A stretch of 64,000 nucleotides of DNA from Amoeboaphelidium protococcarum (taxonomy: Eukaryota; Aphelidiomycota; Aphelidea): NCBI GenBank assembly GCA_023515745.1, contig JALECJ010000257.1, positions 622,687-686,686 of the forward strand, written 5' to 3'. The notes beneath the pieces are model-generated. The model saw nothing but the letters and a program-made list of their open reading frames with translations. It had not been told where the DNA came from and made no database searches. The translations under genes were made by a program, and so were the position numbers. Below are positions 1 through 13,941 of this stretch, in pieces (the stretch's first letter is position 1; every line of letters begins with the position of its first letter).

Positions 1-100
1 GTCAGGTCCTTAGACGCTCCGTCCCTGCTCTTCACACTGATATTAGATGAGAACCAAAAATTAATAATGTTCTGGTTTAAGTGCGGTATCAATTAGTCAT

Positions 101-871
101 TCACAATTCCGTATGTCCATACACAAAATGGAGTTTCTGAACGTGGTAATCGTTTACGATGTATTCCGAGCGCGTTTCACAGCCAGCGGATTGCCGAAAT
201 CTTTCTGGGATTAAGCTCTCTAGTATGCTGTCGTCACCAATAATTCGTAGCTCGCTCAGCTCAGCTTTTATCGGGATTCGTTCTTTCACAACGTGTACCG
301 TCTCTGTTATTTCTCCCTGCATTGTGCTTTTATACCGACATCCTAAAACGATGTCGATCGATAGCTCAGTTTTTGCACCAGATGTCGAGCTTTCAAAATC
401 ATTTCAGTCAATTGATGTATCTTTTAATAACAAAATAGACGTTATTGCCGCGATATGGAGTATTAGTTCATTGAAATGCTTTGTGCATTGATGCTCTCAG
501 CGATCGATTGGTCTTGCACCATCCCTGTGAAGTAATAGCGCATAGTTCTCCGCACAGTACTGTATCTGCAGACAAAAGAAATATTTTCAATACACGATCA
601 AGGCTTTACCTTATGCAATTCTAGTTCAATTAATTCAACGACAATATAAATTATGCATATGTCGCATTTCTTTACGCGATAGCCCGGGACGTTGCTGATC
701 AGAGAAAAATTGGGCTAATTCTGGGTAGGCCCTCACACGACTGAAGACGAGTGCGATCGCGTCCCCGACAGCCATCGTTAGCGAGCCTAAATCCATTATG
801 GTAAAAGGTAAGATGGTAACAAACAATAAGCAAAGTAAAATCTACTCAGCCTAAATGTCCGCTTCATTCAT
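101..871 (-). CDS. Unknown spliced membrane protein
   Basis: I do not recognise this gene. Read with TAA/TAG as Gln, an exon from an ATG at 869-871 gives a short hydrophobic segment (LLCLLFVTILPF) followed by about 50 residues up to a GTAAAG donor near 675. The last exon, about 389 to a TGA at 101-103, encodes roughly 96 residues. A 51-nt intron just upstream of 389 restores frame with the preceding exon (...ILHIAAIT / STSGAKTEL). One or two further introns between about 500 and 675 are needed because each frame there is broken by TGA; I could not settle them. The next gene on the same strand starts far upstream at 3879. A one-pass membrane protein with a soluble C-terminal domain is an inference from hydropathy only. 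Confidence 0.4.
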
Positions 872-883
872 TCATTCATTCAT
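863..883. repeat. (TTCA)n microsatellite
   Basis: About five ATTC/TTCA units in the short gap between the adhesin stop at 961 and the start of the unknown gene at 871; the start codon lies inside its edge. Confidence 0.8.
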
Positions 884-960
884 TATTCATCTTTCCTTCC
901 CTATTATTCTTCATTTCATTATTCAAATTCATCCCAATTGAAGCTCAGGCCAGAGCTTGA

Positions 961-3879
961 TCAAACCATGATGTTCTCATTTTGAATCTCACTATCATCG
1001 GCTCTGCTCTTGAACAGAGGGTTTTCGTGGGCAGAGAACTGAGCAGCGTACAAAGGATTCGTAGCAGCAGATGTGGAATCACCTCCAAAGATGTAGTTGA
1101 TGTCACGCGCAACTGCACGACCACGACGCAGCATGAACAGACCGAAAGCAGCAGCAGCAGCAGCTGTTGGAGCCAAGATTCCGATAGTAGCGTTGGAAGA
1201 GCTATTATTGGAGGAAGTAGACTGATTGGCACCCTATGGAGCATCAGTAGCAACGACCTTAATAACAGCTGGTGTAGCAGGAGCAACTTCAAAGTTCACT
1301 GGAGGAGCAACAACATCATCCGAAGAAGGCATAATAAAGACTGGCGCAGCACCTTGTTCAGATCCAGACTCACTAATAGGAGGACTGTTCAGTTTCTCAA
1401 AAAAGCCAGGGATGATAAAGTCACGAATAACCGCCTGAGTAGGAGATGGAGTTTCTTCCTCTTCCTCAGTCTCAGATGGGAGCTCTTCTTCAGGCTCTGA
1501 AGGAGCTTCAGTTTCCTCAACAATTTCAGTAGTAGAGGTAGAAGTCTCTTCCTAAACTTCTTCAGTGGTGGTTGTAGTTTCCTCAGCAACAGGTTCAGAC
1601 GACGTTGTAGTCTCTTCAGCAACCTCGGTACTGGTAGAAGTTTCTTCAGCAATAGGCTCAGAAGATGTAGAAGTCTCTTCAGCAACCTCAGTGGTAGAAG
1701 TGGTTTCTTCAGCAGCAGCAGATGTAGTAGTCTCCTCAGCAACAGACTCAGAAGAGGTAGTAGTTTCCTCAACAACAGGCTCAGAGGTGGCAATCACTTC
1801 AGACGTGGTAGTAGACTCTTCAACAACTTCAGATGTGGAACTAGTCTCCTCAACTGCCTCAGTAGTAGTTGTGGTGATAACTTCCTCAATGGTGCTTGAT
1901 GACGTTGTAGGCTCAATCACAACCTCTGAGGTAGAGGTAGTTGCCTCGAAAGAAGACTCAGTAGTTGACGTCTCAGCAGCAGGTGTAGAGGAGCTAGTTA
2001 CTTCCTCAGTAGTAGACGTGGTAGTCTCAGCAGGAGTAGAGCTTGTCACAGCCTCAGTAGTAAAGGTAGTACTTAGAGTGGATGACTCTGAAGTAAACAC
2101 AACAGCAGCGCTAGAGGACGAGGTGGTGGTTGGCTCAACAATAACAGTAGAACTTTCAAGCAGAGCAGAGGATGAGGAAGTACTAGTAGGCTCCACAACG
2201 GAGGATGACATAATAGAAGTAGTTGTTGGTTCAACAATGATTGAGGTGCTAGTAGGCTCAATAGTAGTTGTGGAGGTGCTAGTAGAGGAGCTAGTGCTTG
2301 AGCTAGTGGAGGTGGAAGTTGGAGTGGCAGAGCTTGTGCTAGTAGTAGAAGCAGCGGTGGAGGAAGATGTGATAGGAGCAACAGTGGAGGTAGGACGTGA
2401 GGAGGTGGTAGTACTACGAGCAGGTGTGGTGGTAGAGGTGGTAGTTCTACGAGTAGAAGTAGTAGTGGTGGTAGTAGGTGTGGTAGTAGTAGTTGTTGTG
2501 GTGGTGGTAGTGGTAGTTGTTGTAGTTGTTGTAGTAGTAGTCGTGGTAGTAGTAGTAGTAGTCGTCGTAGTCGTAGTCGTAGTAGTGGTAGGACGAGTAG
2601 TGGTGGTAGTACGAGCAGGTGTGGTGGTAGTGGTAGTAGTTCTACGAGTAGTGGTGTCAGGGACGAATACACACTTCTACTAAACATAGCTAGTAGTAGT
2701 AACAAACTGCTCAAAGAAGGACTCAATGATAGCAGTGTTCTTACCATCAATGAAGGTGTTAATGTCAAACACTCTCATAAAGTTACCACTCTTCAGCATA
2801 CGAGCCTGCAACGAGTTACCCAAACCCAGAGCATTCAGAGCAGTCAAAGTCTTCTGTCCATCAAAATTGGCAAAAGTCTGCTAGTTCTAACTCTGATAGT
2901 TAGGGTGACCAAACTGATAAGCAGCAACGTTAATGTTATCAGCATTACTCAATTTCTTAGTCAGGAAGTAATTACTCGTGGCAGAGGAATAGCCGCTGAT
3001 AGGGAACACCTGATTAGTATCAGCAATCAATTACTCGGTACCAGCAATCATACTGACCAGACTGTTGACGATAACACCATTATCAGACAACATCTTAGCA
3101 GTTTCAATGATCTCATTCTCGAAACCATCAGTCAAAGTCAGAGCACTACCAGTACGGTAATAGTTCTGCAGACCAGAGTAACTGTAGTAACCTGCCTTGT
3201 TCCTTCTATCACCAGGATAGTAATAAATGTAGTCAGTCTTAGCAACAGGACCAAAGCCAGGTTCAAATTGAGCAAAAATGTCATACAGACTGGTCAGATA
3301 GCATTTTTTAGCAGCAACATCGTACATCTGAGTACAGAAAGCATCTTCAACACCCTAATTCTTCGCGAAGTAAGAGGAAACGGTAGGCAGGTCAGAGTCC
3401 TCATCGGTAGCATGCAAAAACACCTTAGTTGCATCAGCACGCCAGTCCAGGATACAGTCGGCAGCAGACACCTTCTTGTCACAAGCCTTGTTCATGTCTC
3501 TACCCTTGTTAGTCAGAGCCATACGCATAGCCTCAAAGGAAGCCTCCTAACCTCCAGAAGTACAGTCGATAGCCTCCAGATTAGATACCAGTTAACCATG
3601 GTTAGAGGTTAAAGGTACGCGAATCTCGGGCTTACCACCAAAAAGGACCAGAGAATACTGAGCATCAATCTTGCTAGATTGAATCTTGGATGCAAACTTC
3701 TTCATACCCTTGATGACACCATCAATCTTCTCACACATGGAGCCAGACGCGTCAATCAGAAAGAGGAAGTCAGCCTTCTGCACCTGGTTGGTTTAGGTCA
3801 CAGTTTCATCAGAGCACACGTAGCCGGCACTAATTGTTTGAGCTATTAACAATGCAGCTAAGCTGGTTAGCAATTTCAT
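961..3879 (-). CDS. vWA-domain, Thr/Ser-rich mucin-like surface adhesin
   Basis: Single-exon gene of 972 residues, in one frame throughout once TAA/TAG are read as Gln; standard-code reading breaks it into several pieces. It has a signal peptide (residues 1-18, MKLLTSLAALLIAQTISA), then a von Willebrand A domain with an intact MIDAS motif DASGSM at about residues 43-48, extending to around residue 300. A poly-Thr stretch follows (about residues 405-480), then several hundred residues of Ser/Thr/Glu repeats of the EETTTSSEPVAEE type. One transmembrane helix lies near residues 897-918, followed by RRGR and a cytoplasmic tail of about 50 residues. This is the layout of a heavily O-glycosylated cell-surface receptor or adhesin with a metal-dependent ligand-binding head. 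The ligand is unknown. Repeat length is likely to vary between strains. Confidence 0.88.
2440..2660 (-). repeat. Thr-codon microsatellite inside the adhesin
   Basis: Near-pure ACN codon array (GTA/GTG/GTT on the plus strand) coding about 70 mostly Thr residues of the adhesin stalk. The mixed third positions indicate selection on the protein rather than a young pure slippage tract. Confidence 0.85.
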
Positions 3880-4753
3880 CTTATTAACAGTAACGTAGTT
3901 TAGATACACAGACAGACGGATGAGGAGTTGATAGTAAAAGAGAAGAGAAGAAGGCAGACTAGACTTTGGCCCAAGTGGACTATATTCGATATGCGCGCCA
4001 CAATTCAGCTGATTGGACACCATACGATGATGCGATTCGCTCGCAATGATTTTCTTAATGGCAACGGATCCATAATTATACACAGCGCTGATGATAACAA
4101 CCAATCAGAATATTCAGCAGAGCTCAGTTTGGTTGTTCTTTCGAAGAATTCACTTTTACCGCCCGCAAATGTGATATTAGATTACGTCTTTATGTATAAT
4201 AAAAACGTGAAATGCACTCTCATTGTTTGAAACACTTTCATTCCACTAATTTCATTCATACTTCAGTGCCGAAGAAACTCTCGCAAGAAATCCTGAAACA
4301 TCAAAACGCGACCGTATTCCTCTGCATCATTAGACAAGTCAAGATATGATGATAAATTCGATGAACATTGAGCCTTGCTGTTTTAGATACAATCCCAGCT
4401 TGGTGGGGGTGTGATATACTATCCATTTGCAATCTACATTTATTAACTAGTGACATCAGATGCAGGAATATAAATCAGTAAACTTACCATGTGTTTCCGA
4501 TCAGAGCAGAAAAAGTCTAAATATTTTCGCGCTGAGACGACACGAAAACCGCTACCAAATTCAAAATAGAGTTACGACTCAAGCAGTATAATAAATCTTA
4601 CGGCATTAATTATGGCAGACTAAGATCAAACGTGAAATCAATATAAGTTTGTAAATCCACTGGAAACTCCAACTAGGAGTCCAGATCAAATACCAGGAAA
4701 TTTCCAGTGCTTTTATCTTTTCTGAGCAACACGACGTGGTAGTCCCAAAGTAC
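3880..4753. other. Intergenic region upstream of the adhesin
   Basis: No convincing gene in about 870 bp. ATTGG at 4012-4016 (a CCAAT box read on the minus strand) lies about 135 bp upstream of the adhesin ATG, and another CCAAT sits near 4100. An open frame at 3928-4230 on the plus strand shows no family resemblance and lies in the expected adhesin promoter. Confidence 0.45.
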
Positions 4754-5152
4754 ATGGCTCCTCTGAGCGTGATATCTCAAGAGGACTTGTTTCGTATTGT
4801 TGGTGATAAATATCACGCTCAATTCATTGATATCCGGAATCATCTAATTCGCCATCATCCATACATTCTCTACATATCGTACATAACACAACTGGAATTC
4901 AAAAGATAAAAAAAGTTTAATTGTATTCGTACCTTCACAATAACACTTGGCGTGTTTAAAGTCGCATTTCTACCATAGGTCCATGATGTCAACGACAGTT
5001 ACGAAGAAGAAAAGAGACGTGAGAAAACACGCATTATCGATGTATTTCGTATCTCAATATTAAAACTCACTTCCAAATGGAAGGCCACCTAGATTCCTGG
5101 GGCTTCTCAGATTTCTTCTCAATCAGCTCTACTTTCAATTCACCATCTTTGA
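4754..5152 (+). CDS. Possible small unknown protein
   Basis: An ATG at 4754 opens about 130 codons without TGA (MAPLSVISQEDLFRIVGDKY...), with a charged middle part (SYEEEKRREKTRIIDVF). The last 85 nt overlap the end of CLPB on the other strand, so either the 3' part is spliced or the frame is fortuitous. With a single stop codon, a chance frame of this length in AT-rich DNA is not rare (a few percent per frame). No family recognised. Confidence 0.25.
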
Positions 5153-6809
5153 CAATTAGAGCCACCTTATCGCCATCACCTATTGTTTCATCTTCGTACG
5201 CGTTGGCGATGAGACTGATTATAGAACGTTCGACTTCAAACTTTAAACTTCTGGCACCATATCGTTCATCATAGATTCGCTCATTCTAACATATAAAGTC
5301 AATGACGGCTTGATCCCAAGTCAAATTTATATTATGGCGTCTTCTAGCCAAGTCTTGCCATCGGTGCATCTCTTTCACAGTGATTTGTCGAATGTGCTCC
5401 GGCTTCAGTGGAACATACACCAAAATGTCATTGATTCTACCGATGAACTCATCACGTCTGAAATGTCGCCTCAAAATAGGATGAAGGATATGATCTTGGA
5501 AATCATCCACCTCTTTCTTGGCCTCTAAATTTCGAGGATCCTCTGATGCCTTGACCAGAGATGGTGCAAAGTTGGCAATCTCCTTCTGAGCCAGGTTAGA
5601 AGTCATTATGAATATAGCATTTCTGCAATCTATAGTCTAGCCTTTGCCATCTGTCAGTCTTCCTTCATCGAACACTTAAAGAAGAATGGTGGTCACATCA
5701 GGATGCGCCTTCTCTATCTCATCCAGCAATACCACTACAGGAACATCTCCCTTGCACAGTTCAGCCAGCTTAGATGTCAGCTGCCCACCCTCTTCATAGC
5801 CAACATATCCCGGCGGAGATCCAATGAATCTGTGGACAGAATGCTTCTCCTAATATTCTGACATATCACATTTGATCATATTAGGAGGGATGCGATTTCC
5901 AACGGATGACGCGTCATCAGAACCGGTATTCTGATTGGTAAAATACCATCCTACGGCTTTAGCTGTCTGCGTCTTACCAATACCAGAATTACCCAACAGC
6001 ATGAACACTAGCGGGCGCTCTTCATCATGCCATTTGTTCTCATAACGTCTTATGGCATTAGATATGACAGTGATAGCCTAATCCTGACCAATAACTACTT
6101 GTTTCAAATACGACTCTATAGGATTTTACTTTCGCCTCTTACGTGCTTCCTACTCTTATAGTGACTTTGCCTTCGACTCTGCGGCCTACAAAGCCAAGAG
6201 TACACTTTCCGGTTAGCTACTTTCATCATATAAATCTAAAGGCTTCAGACCATTGCTATCAGTAAGAAGAGCATTAGCGCCATTATCAACTAACAGCTAA
6301 ATCAATAGAGCATCCTCATCCGTCGCTGCTGACAGCGTGAGGTAATGGAGTGGAGTGAAGCCTTTAGTATTTGCATTATGATGTAACAGTGTGGATAGTT
6401 CTCTCATTCTATGAACATACGCAGACATTCCGAATCTCTTGATATCATAATCATCTCGACAATTGACGTCAGCACCATTCTGAATAAGCAACTGAATCAT
6501 CTGATATCGCTACTTATGATCAATGTTTCGCGACATGGCTACCGTATGCAATATGTTCCATCCATACGTGTGCTTCTCGTTAACATCGCCTCCACTTTCA
6601 ATGTAACTTTTCAATGCCTTAAGCTTATCTGAATATCTAGTACCAAACGCGATATTATCATCGTGGCTAGCAATTACACCACACAGTTTGTCAACCGCTT
6701 TTTATTAGCGGAACCTATCATCACCACGACTATAGCAATTCAAGCGGCTCTATGTATACCATTTTGATACCAGCGCGATAGTTAAAGCACTTCCTACGGC
6801 TCTGTACAT
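5067..6809 (-). CDS. CLPB: Mitochondrial ankyrin-AAA+ disaggregase CLPB (Skd3)
   Basis: Intact 580-residue gene in one exon. The N-terminus ([17 protein letters not shown], Arg-rich, no acid) fits a mitochondrial targeting sequence. Ankyrin repeats occupy about residues 70-200 ([21 protein letters not shown]). They are followed by a single AAA+ module with Walker A GNSGIGKT, pore-loop motif [12 protein letters not shown], Walker [11 protein letters not shown] and a ClpB D2 small domain to the C-terminus. This order (ankyrins then one HSP100 module) is specific to CLPB/Skd3, which keeps intermembrane-space proteins soluble in animals; yeast-type Hsp78/Hsp104 have two AAA modules and no ankyrins. 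Length is a little short of human CLPB. The start is the first ATG in frame; the divergent Tat-SF1-like gene begins 163 bp away. Confidence 0.93.
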
Positions 6810-6972
6810 GATGAGTTTCTTTCTGCAGGTAGAATATTGTAATGATTATGGAGCAGAGAATGAGCGAGCGTTAAAAAGTGTGAGCTTCTTCCTTCATTAA
6901 GAGGCATCTGAATTTGGTTTAAGGTCTAAGAATCTCTGATTTAAACTGAAAGAACAGAACTTAATTGAAATT

Positions 6973-7779
6973 ATGGGAGATAATGTTGAGGTAAATGATT
7001 CGGTAAATTCCTTGGGAAATGATAAACCACCAGCGAATGATTAGGATGGAATATAAGCCGTGTGGGACGATGAGTTATAAGGATACATCAAGCCGGACAA
7101 AGATGATAGCAGCTTCCGATACTTATGGGATGCAAGTGTGAGAGCGTGGTTTCCCGTATTCAATGAAGATCATTAACAGTAGTAATAGTCTGCTTACACA
7201 AGCATTGACCACCTGTAGTCTGATACTAAACAATCACTGAATGAGAAGGAGTTAAATGATACTGGATCCGACTATTTTAATGACACAAAGACTTAAAGTG
7301 TATCTGATAAGAAATAGACTGGCAAGAAGAGGAAATACAATACGAAAGATAATAAGCCTAATCAATCCCGTAATAGCTCTGTGTACGTGTCAAAATTACC
7401 GCCAGATGTCACTAAAGATGAACTGAAGCTATTTTTCAGCAAATGTGGTGTAATAATGCCAGATCTTAGAAGCAGTGATAAGAATGATGTCAAAATTAAA
7501 ATCTATCGACAAGATGCGGATGATAGTAAAGATTGTAAAGGCGACGCGTTAGTGACATATTTCAAACCAGAGAGCGTAGACTTGGCCATCACTATTCTGG
7601 ATGATACTGAGTTACGACCGGGTGTCACTATTAGTGTACAAAAGGCTGATTTTAGTCACAAGAAGGCTAAGGAAGATGTTGATATAGGTCAGGAATAAGT
7701 AGCAGCAGTATCATCATCACTTGATAAGAAGGTGGTGAAGAGTCAAATGAAACGGTTAGAGAAGAAACTCGGCTGGTGA
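6973..7779 (+). CDS. Tat-SF1/CUS2-like U2 snRNP factor, short form
   Basis: 268 residues, unspliced. The N-terminal part carries the family's aromatic motif (YLWDASVRAWFPVFNED). RRM1 runs from SVYVSKLPPDVTKDEL to GVTISVQKADFSHKKAK (about residues 136-235), closely matching Tat-SF1 RRM1, and the linker (SQMKRLEKKLGW) also fits. Tat-SF1/Cus2 assists U2 snRNP in branch-site recognition. The second RRM (the UHM that binds SF3B1) is missing: TGA directly follows the Trp that normally precedes it. I found no splice that recovers it on this strand. A good family assignment, but the protein is truncated or has lost the UHM. Confidence 0.8.
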
Positions 7780-7900
7780 TGATGAATTAGTATGGCTTTT
7801 TTCTTGTTTACGCGCATCTTTTGAGTATATTGTATCTTTCAACCATATTATACTTATGTCGTATTACTTTCCAATGGTGCACATTGATCTATCATTACCT

Positions 7901-8071
7901 TCAGTTTTAGTCATCATCAATTGTTAATGCGTGTGACCAATCAGATGACTTGAGCAGATCGCTTTCATTTTCTGTTTCAGCTTTCAAAGTCGCGCCATTG
8001 AAGAATCTCTTTCCTTTTACTCTATTGATCACACTTATTGATTCACCTTCATTGTATCTCATAACTTTCAT
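7901..8071 (-). CDS. Small ORF resembling the second half of an RRM/UHM
   Basis: 56 codons from ATG 8069-8071 to TGA 7901-7903, antisense in the gap between the Tat-SF1-like gene and ATG9. The peptide (MKVMRYNEGESISVINRVKG then KRFFNGATLKAE) follows the beta3-alpha2-beta4 pattern of an RRM, and GKRFFNG sits where UHMs have GRxFxGR. No first half is visible upstream, where ATG9 starts at 8098. It could be a remnant, an inverted piece of the missing Tat-SF1 UHM, or chance. Confidence 0.3.
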
Positions 8072-8097
8072 TGAATATACATATTCATAATATAATT

Positions 8098-10170
8098 ATG
8101 GCCAAGAATATTTAAAAATTAGTTGCGCGTGAATATTAACAGATTAACAACAATAAATCGTCAGAAGAAGATGATGTTGAAATGTAAAGACTCCGGAATG
8201 CTGATGGTTAGGAAATGAATTAGCTTGATGATCGGTTATCCCAATTACTTCGGTATAAGTAATACTTTGGAAGTGATGAATTTTATCATGGAATATACAA
8301 TTATTACATCAACAATGGGCTGACTGCTTTGATGCTCAAGCGTCTATTAAATCTACTCATAGTCGCGTTTGTCGTCTCATTCTCCACCTTCCTCATCAGC
8401 TGTATTGATCACTCTGCTATTCCAAAGACGCGTCAATTAAGTGAAGCTCTTATACCTCATTGTCTATCCACCATAAATACATTTTAGACTATATCTCTAT
8501 TTCTATTCGTGTGCTTTTGGATATATGAAATGATGAAGATGGTGTCTGATTGGAGTCGATACTAGTTGATTTAATAGTTTTATTGCGATGTAATGCAGAT
8601 TGATGATAGCCAATTGTCCGATTTGGAGTGGCATGTTGTTGTTGATAAACTTGTTGGTTTGGTGAATCGCTATCATTAATCTCAAAGTGTAAATACGAAA
8701 TTTAGTGCTCAAGATTTGACTAATAGGCTCATGAGGCGAGACAATTATCTGATTGCTCTTCTGAATTTGGACATACTTGACTTGTAGAGTCCTTGGTCGA
8801 GAATGTTTTAGAGTAAAGGCAAAAACATTTGTTAGAATCAGTAGCTGAGTAAAGCTTTGCAAGTGCTTCTCGATTTCTGTGTATTTGATTATCTATTTGA
8901 ATCTCAGGATCACGGCCCTTAATTTGCCTCCAGTTAATCAGGAAATAATCACTAGCCTGGATTAAATGCAAAAGTGCTTAAAGATATCCATAGAACTGCT
9001 TACATTGCCGGATTGAGAAGAAGATTCATTTTGGCTGGTTTGGCTGCTTTTGTACTTGCACCTTTCGTGCTGGTCTTCCTAATGCTGTATTTTATCTTCA
9101 AGTATGGCGAGCAATTCCATAAGAATCCTGTTAAATTGTCGTCACGAAGTTTTACACCATTAGTCAAGTGGAAGATTCGCGATTTTAATGAATTACCGCA
9201 TCAGTTTGAGCGAAGATTGAATTTATGCGCTGATAAGGCGAGTCAATACATGAACATATTCCCTTCTGCTTATGTTGGAGTGTTGGCGAATTTTGTCGCA
9301 TATATCAGTGGTTCTATCGCGCTGGCATTGACTATTCTGTCATTTGTGGATGATGATTTTCTTCTGCATTTCCATATTACACCTGGTAAAAGTGTCTTGT
9401 TCTATCTGGGGTTGTTTGGTGTTATATACTCTGCATCTCGTTCACTGGTGCCTGATGATTCAAGAGAAATTAAGAAACAATCAGCGGAAGATCTTGTTAG
9501 GGAAGTCATTGAACTTGTTCACTATTACCCAAGTCACTGGAAAGTGCACAGTCTGAATAGTAGGTAATTGCAGCGCGAGTTTAGCTCTATCTATCAGTAT
9601 AAAGTGGTCATTTTCGCACAAGAGATTTTGGCCGTTGTCACTGCCCCATTCCTGCTATGTTTCTCTCTACCATCTTGTGCTGAAGGTATTGTTGATTTCT
9701 TCAAAGAAAACACTATCCATGTTGACGGTTTGGGGTATGTCTGCAGCTATTCCGTGTTTGACTTTAAATCCTTTGACAGTAGGCGAGGTGTGATCAAGAG
9801 CTTGGATGCTGATGATGCTGTCAGTGAAGAAATCCGGAATTACTCACCAAACAAGATGGAACTATCAGTGATGAACTTTTAGGATAATTATCCAAACTGG
9901 GAGCCGGAAGATGATCAGGATAAAGAACACGTCTAAATGCTCCGAAGCATGAGAAATATTTAGCCTCGAACGCGTAAAAGGATATCGCTTCTATCGCCTA
10001 ATTAAACTCGTTTATCGCAGTCTGTCGTTGTCAGAAGACCATCTGCCGTGGTAGAGGACGTAAGAAGCCCACAAGCTGAATCTTCATCTGTATACAAACC
10101 TCCTAAATTGCCTTAAATATTTGCAGAAGACGTGTCTGACATAAGTACTCCCTCTAAATAATCTCTTTGA
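8098..10170 (+). CDS. ATG9: Autophagy lipid scramblase ATG9
   Basis: 690 residues, one exon. It contains the ATG9 core with several membrane segments (e.g. LNLLIVAFVVSFSTFLISC; FILAGLAAFVLAPFVLVFLM). Conserved blocks include FPSAYVGVLANFVAYISGS, YLGLFGVIYSASRSLVPDD, and REFSSIYQYKVVIFAQEIL followed by APFLLCFSLP. ATG9 is the multispanning scramblase of autophagosome seed vesicles, working with ATG2 and ATG18. N- and C-terminal tails are short and polar compared with yeast, so the protein is close to the minimal core. Many TAA/TAG codons fall inside conserved blocks (e.g. the Gln preceding REFSS), which independently supports the code. Clean TGA stop soon after the last predicted domain. Confidence 0.95.
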
Positions 10171-10522
10171 GCCTGTGTTCATGTTTAATAAACAGTTAAT
10201 TGCTTGTCTTGCTTATCATCACGTTTAACTTTGAATGTGTTTTATCTGCTTATACACTATGTTTAATAGTAGACGCGTGTTCATATACACTAGTTGTAAT
10301 ATATTTGACTTAATTAGGTACTGTAGAGCCAGCCGATGATATGCTCGAACAAACACGCCAACAAACAAAAGGGTATATTGTTTGATCAGTGTCTGGGCAG
10401 TACAGCCTTCCTAACAACCAAGTTTAGAATACTACAACTATCCCTTCACAATTTCTTTTGACTTACTTACACAGTAATACCAAAATTGCTCGTTCTATAA
10501 CAACAGTGATACTTTAAGCAAA
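10171..10522. other. Intergenic, ATG9 to stomatin
   Basis: 352 bp, AT-rich; it serves as ATG9 3' end and stomatin promoter. ACGCGT at 10273-10278. No gene seen. Confidence 0.5.
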
Positions 10523-11590
10523 ATGTCGCATTATCCAGCTGGTCATTAGTAATAGCCAATGTACAACTAGGTATCTCCTAGTGAAGGTTCCTCCGTGCCA
10601 CCACCTATTCGATCTAGAAACAACTCTAGACAGAATTTGACTGGAAACAATGACAACGATTACATGATTCAATCATCGTTTGCGCATGAAGCCAAAGATG
10701 GGGATTATTAACAAGATACAGCTAGTACATGCTATGGTGCAATGATCAGCTCTTTCGGTAGCGTTCTGGGAGTTTTAGGCTCAATTCCTTGTTGTTTCTG
10801 CTTCCCTAATCCGTACAAGTCTATCAATCAGGGAACCGTGGGATTGTTCACTGCATTCGGTCGTTACAGACGTACTGTGAATGCTGGCCTGGTCTATTAC
10901 AATGTTATGACTGAGTCTGTGACTGTGGTTGATGTGAGAATGTAAACCGTGGACATTCCTCACCAACAGACCATTACCAGAGACAATGTGTCCGTCACTG
11001 TCGACTCTGTGTTGTTCTACTCCATCTAGAACCCGTACAAGTCTGTGTTTGAGGTTGCCAATGTTCGCACTGCTTTAATTGAGCGTACTCTGACGACTCT
11101 GCGTGCGGTGATAGGATTGCATGATCTGCAGGAGGCGATCACTAATAGAGAAACTGTGGCGCGTGAGATTTACAAAAACATTACTGGAATTGCCGCGCAA
11201 TGGGGTGTCAAGGTGGAAAGTATTCTGATCAAGGATATTGGATTCTCTCAAGAGTTGCAGGACTCTCTGTCTGCTGCTGCCAAGGCAAAGAGATTGGGTG
11301 CCAGTAAGATTGTGCAAGCCGAGGCTGAAGTCCAGGCTGCAATGTTGATGAAGAAGACCGCCATGCTGCTGTCTAATCCTGCTGCCCAGCAAATCCGTTA
11401 CTTGGAGACAATGAAGTCTATGGCCGCTGAGAATAACACCAAGATCATCTTCATGCCGCCAAGTTTTGGCAATTAGCGCCAGATGACCGAGAAGGAGTTG
11501 AAAGATCTGGAGGAGATTGAAGATGAGACGTCCAAGAGTATGGGCAACATGCAAACCGCCGCCTTGAACGACGTGATCGCCAAGTTTTGA
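10523..11590 (+). CDS. Stomatin (SPFH/band 7) family protein
   Basis: 355 residues, unspliced. A polar, Gln-rich N-terminus is followed by a Cys-rich membrane hairpin (SIPCCFCFPNPYKSINQG), the usual palmitoylation and insertion site, then the full SPFH domain (GLFTAFGRYRRTVNAGLVYY, VDVRMQTVDIPHQQTITRDN) and the coiled C-terminal segment. The Gln in VRMQTVDIP is a TAA, at a position that is Gln in the family. Stomatins form oligomeric membrane scaffolds that modulate channels and lipids. The CCxC hairpin with PNPYK resembles fungal stomatins more than mitochondrial SLP2. Clean TGA at 11588-11590. Confidence 0.92.
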
Positions 11591-11901
11591 TGCGACTATT
11601 GATGATGATGATGATGATACCTGTACTAAATGTTGAGAAATAAATTTGGGACTGAATAGATAGATGTTTTTTAGTTCCCCCTTTTGTGTAAGCGATATTT
11701 TATCAAGTTCTGCGCGCCACATCTGTATGATTAATCCAGCGGTATGCATCACATCAGTGTAAAGTTCAAAGTTCTTCATCGGCTCTACATTTTCACACAG
11801 CGAACGACGAAAAACTTTTTCGCTGATCTTCCCTTGGATCTAAATCCTCATTATATCCTTCAAATTTAACATTCAGCTATCGCTAGTATTAGACTCTAGA
11901 T
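11591..11901. other. Intergenic, stomatin to aspartate/glutamate carrier
   Basis: A short (GAT)n run lies near 11603-11622. A long open frame on the minus strand (11075-11779) is a shadow of the stomatin gene. Nothing else seen. Confidence 0.5.

Positions 11902-13941
<2,040 letters not shown>

Noticed and set aside
982-1500. Ser/Arg-rich plus-strand ORF
   Set aside because: Antisense of the adhesin C-terminus, which has a continuous frame and a clear TM segment.
1565-2683. 372-codon Val-rich ORF on the plus strand
   Set aside because: Antisense shadow of the Thr/Ser codon repeats in the adhesin; low complexity and no domain.
11075-11779. 234-codon minus-strand ORF
   Set aside because: Shadow of the stomatin gene, including its 3' UTR; no family resemblance.
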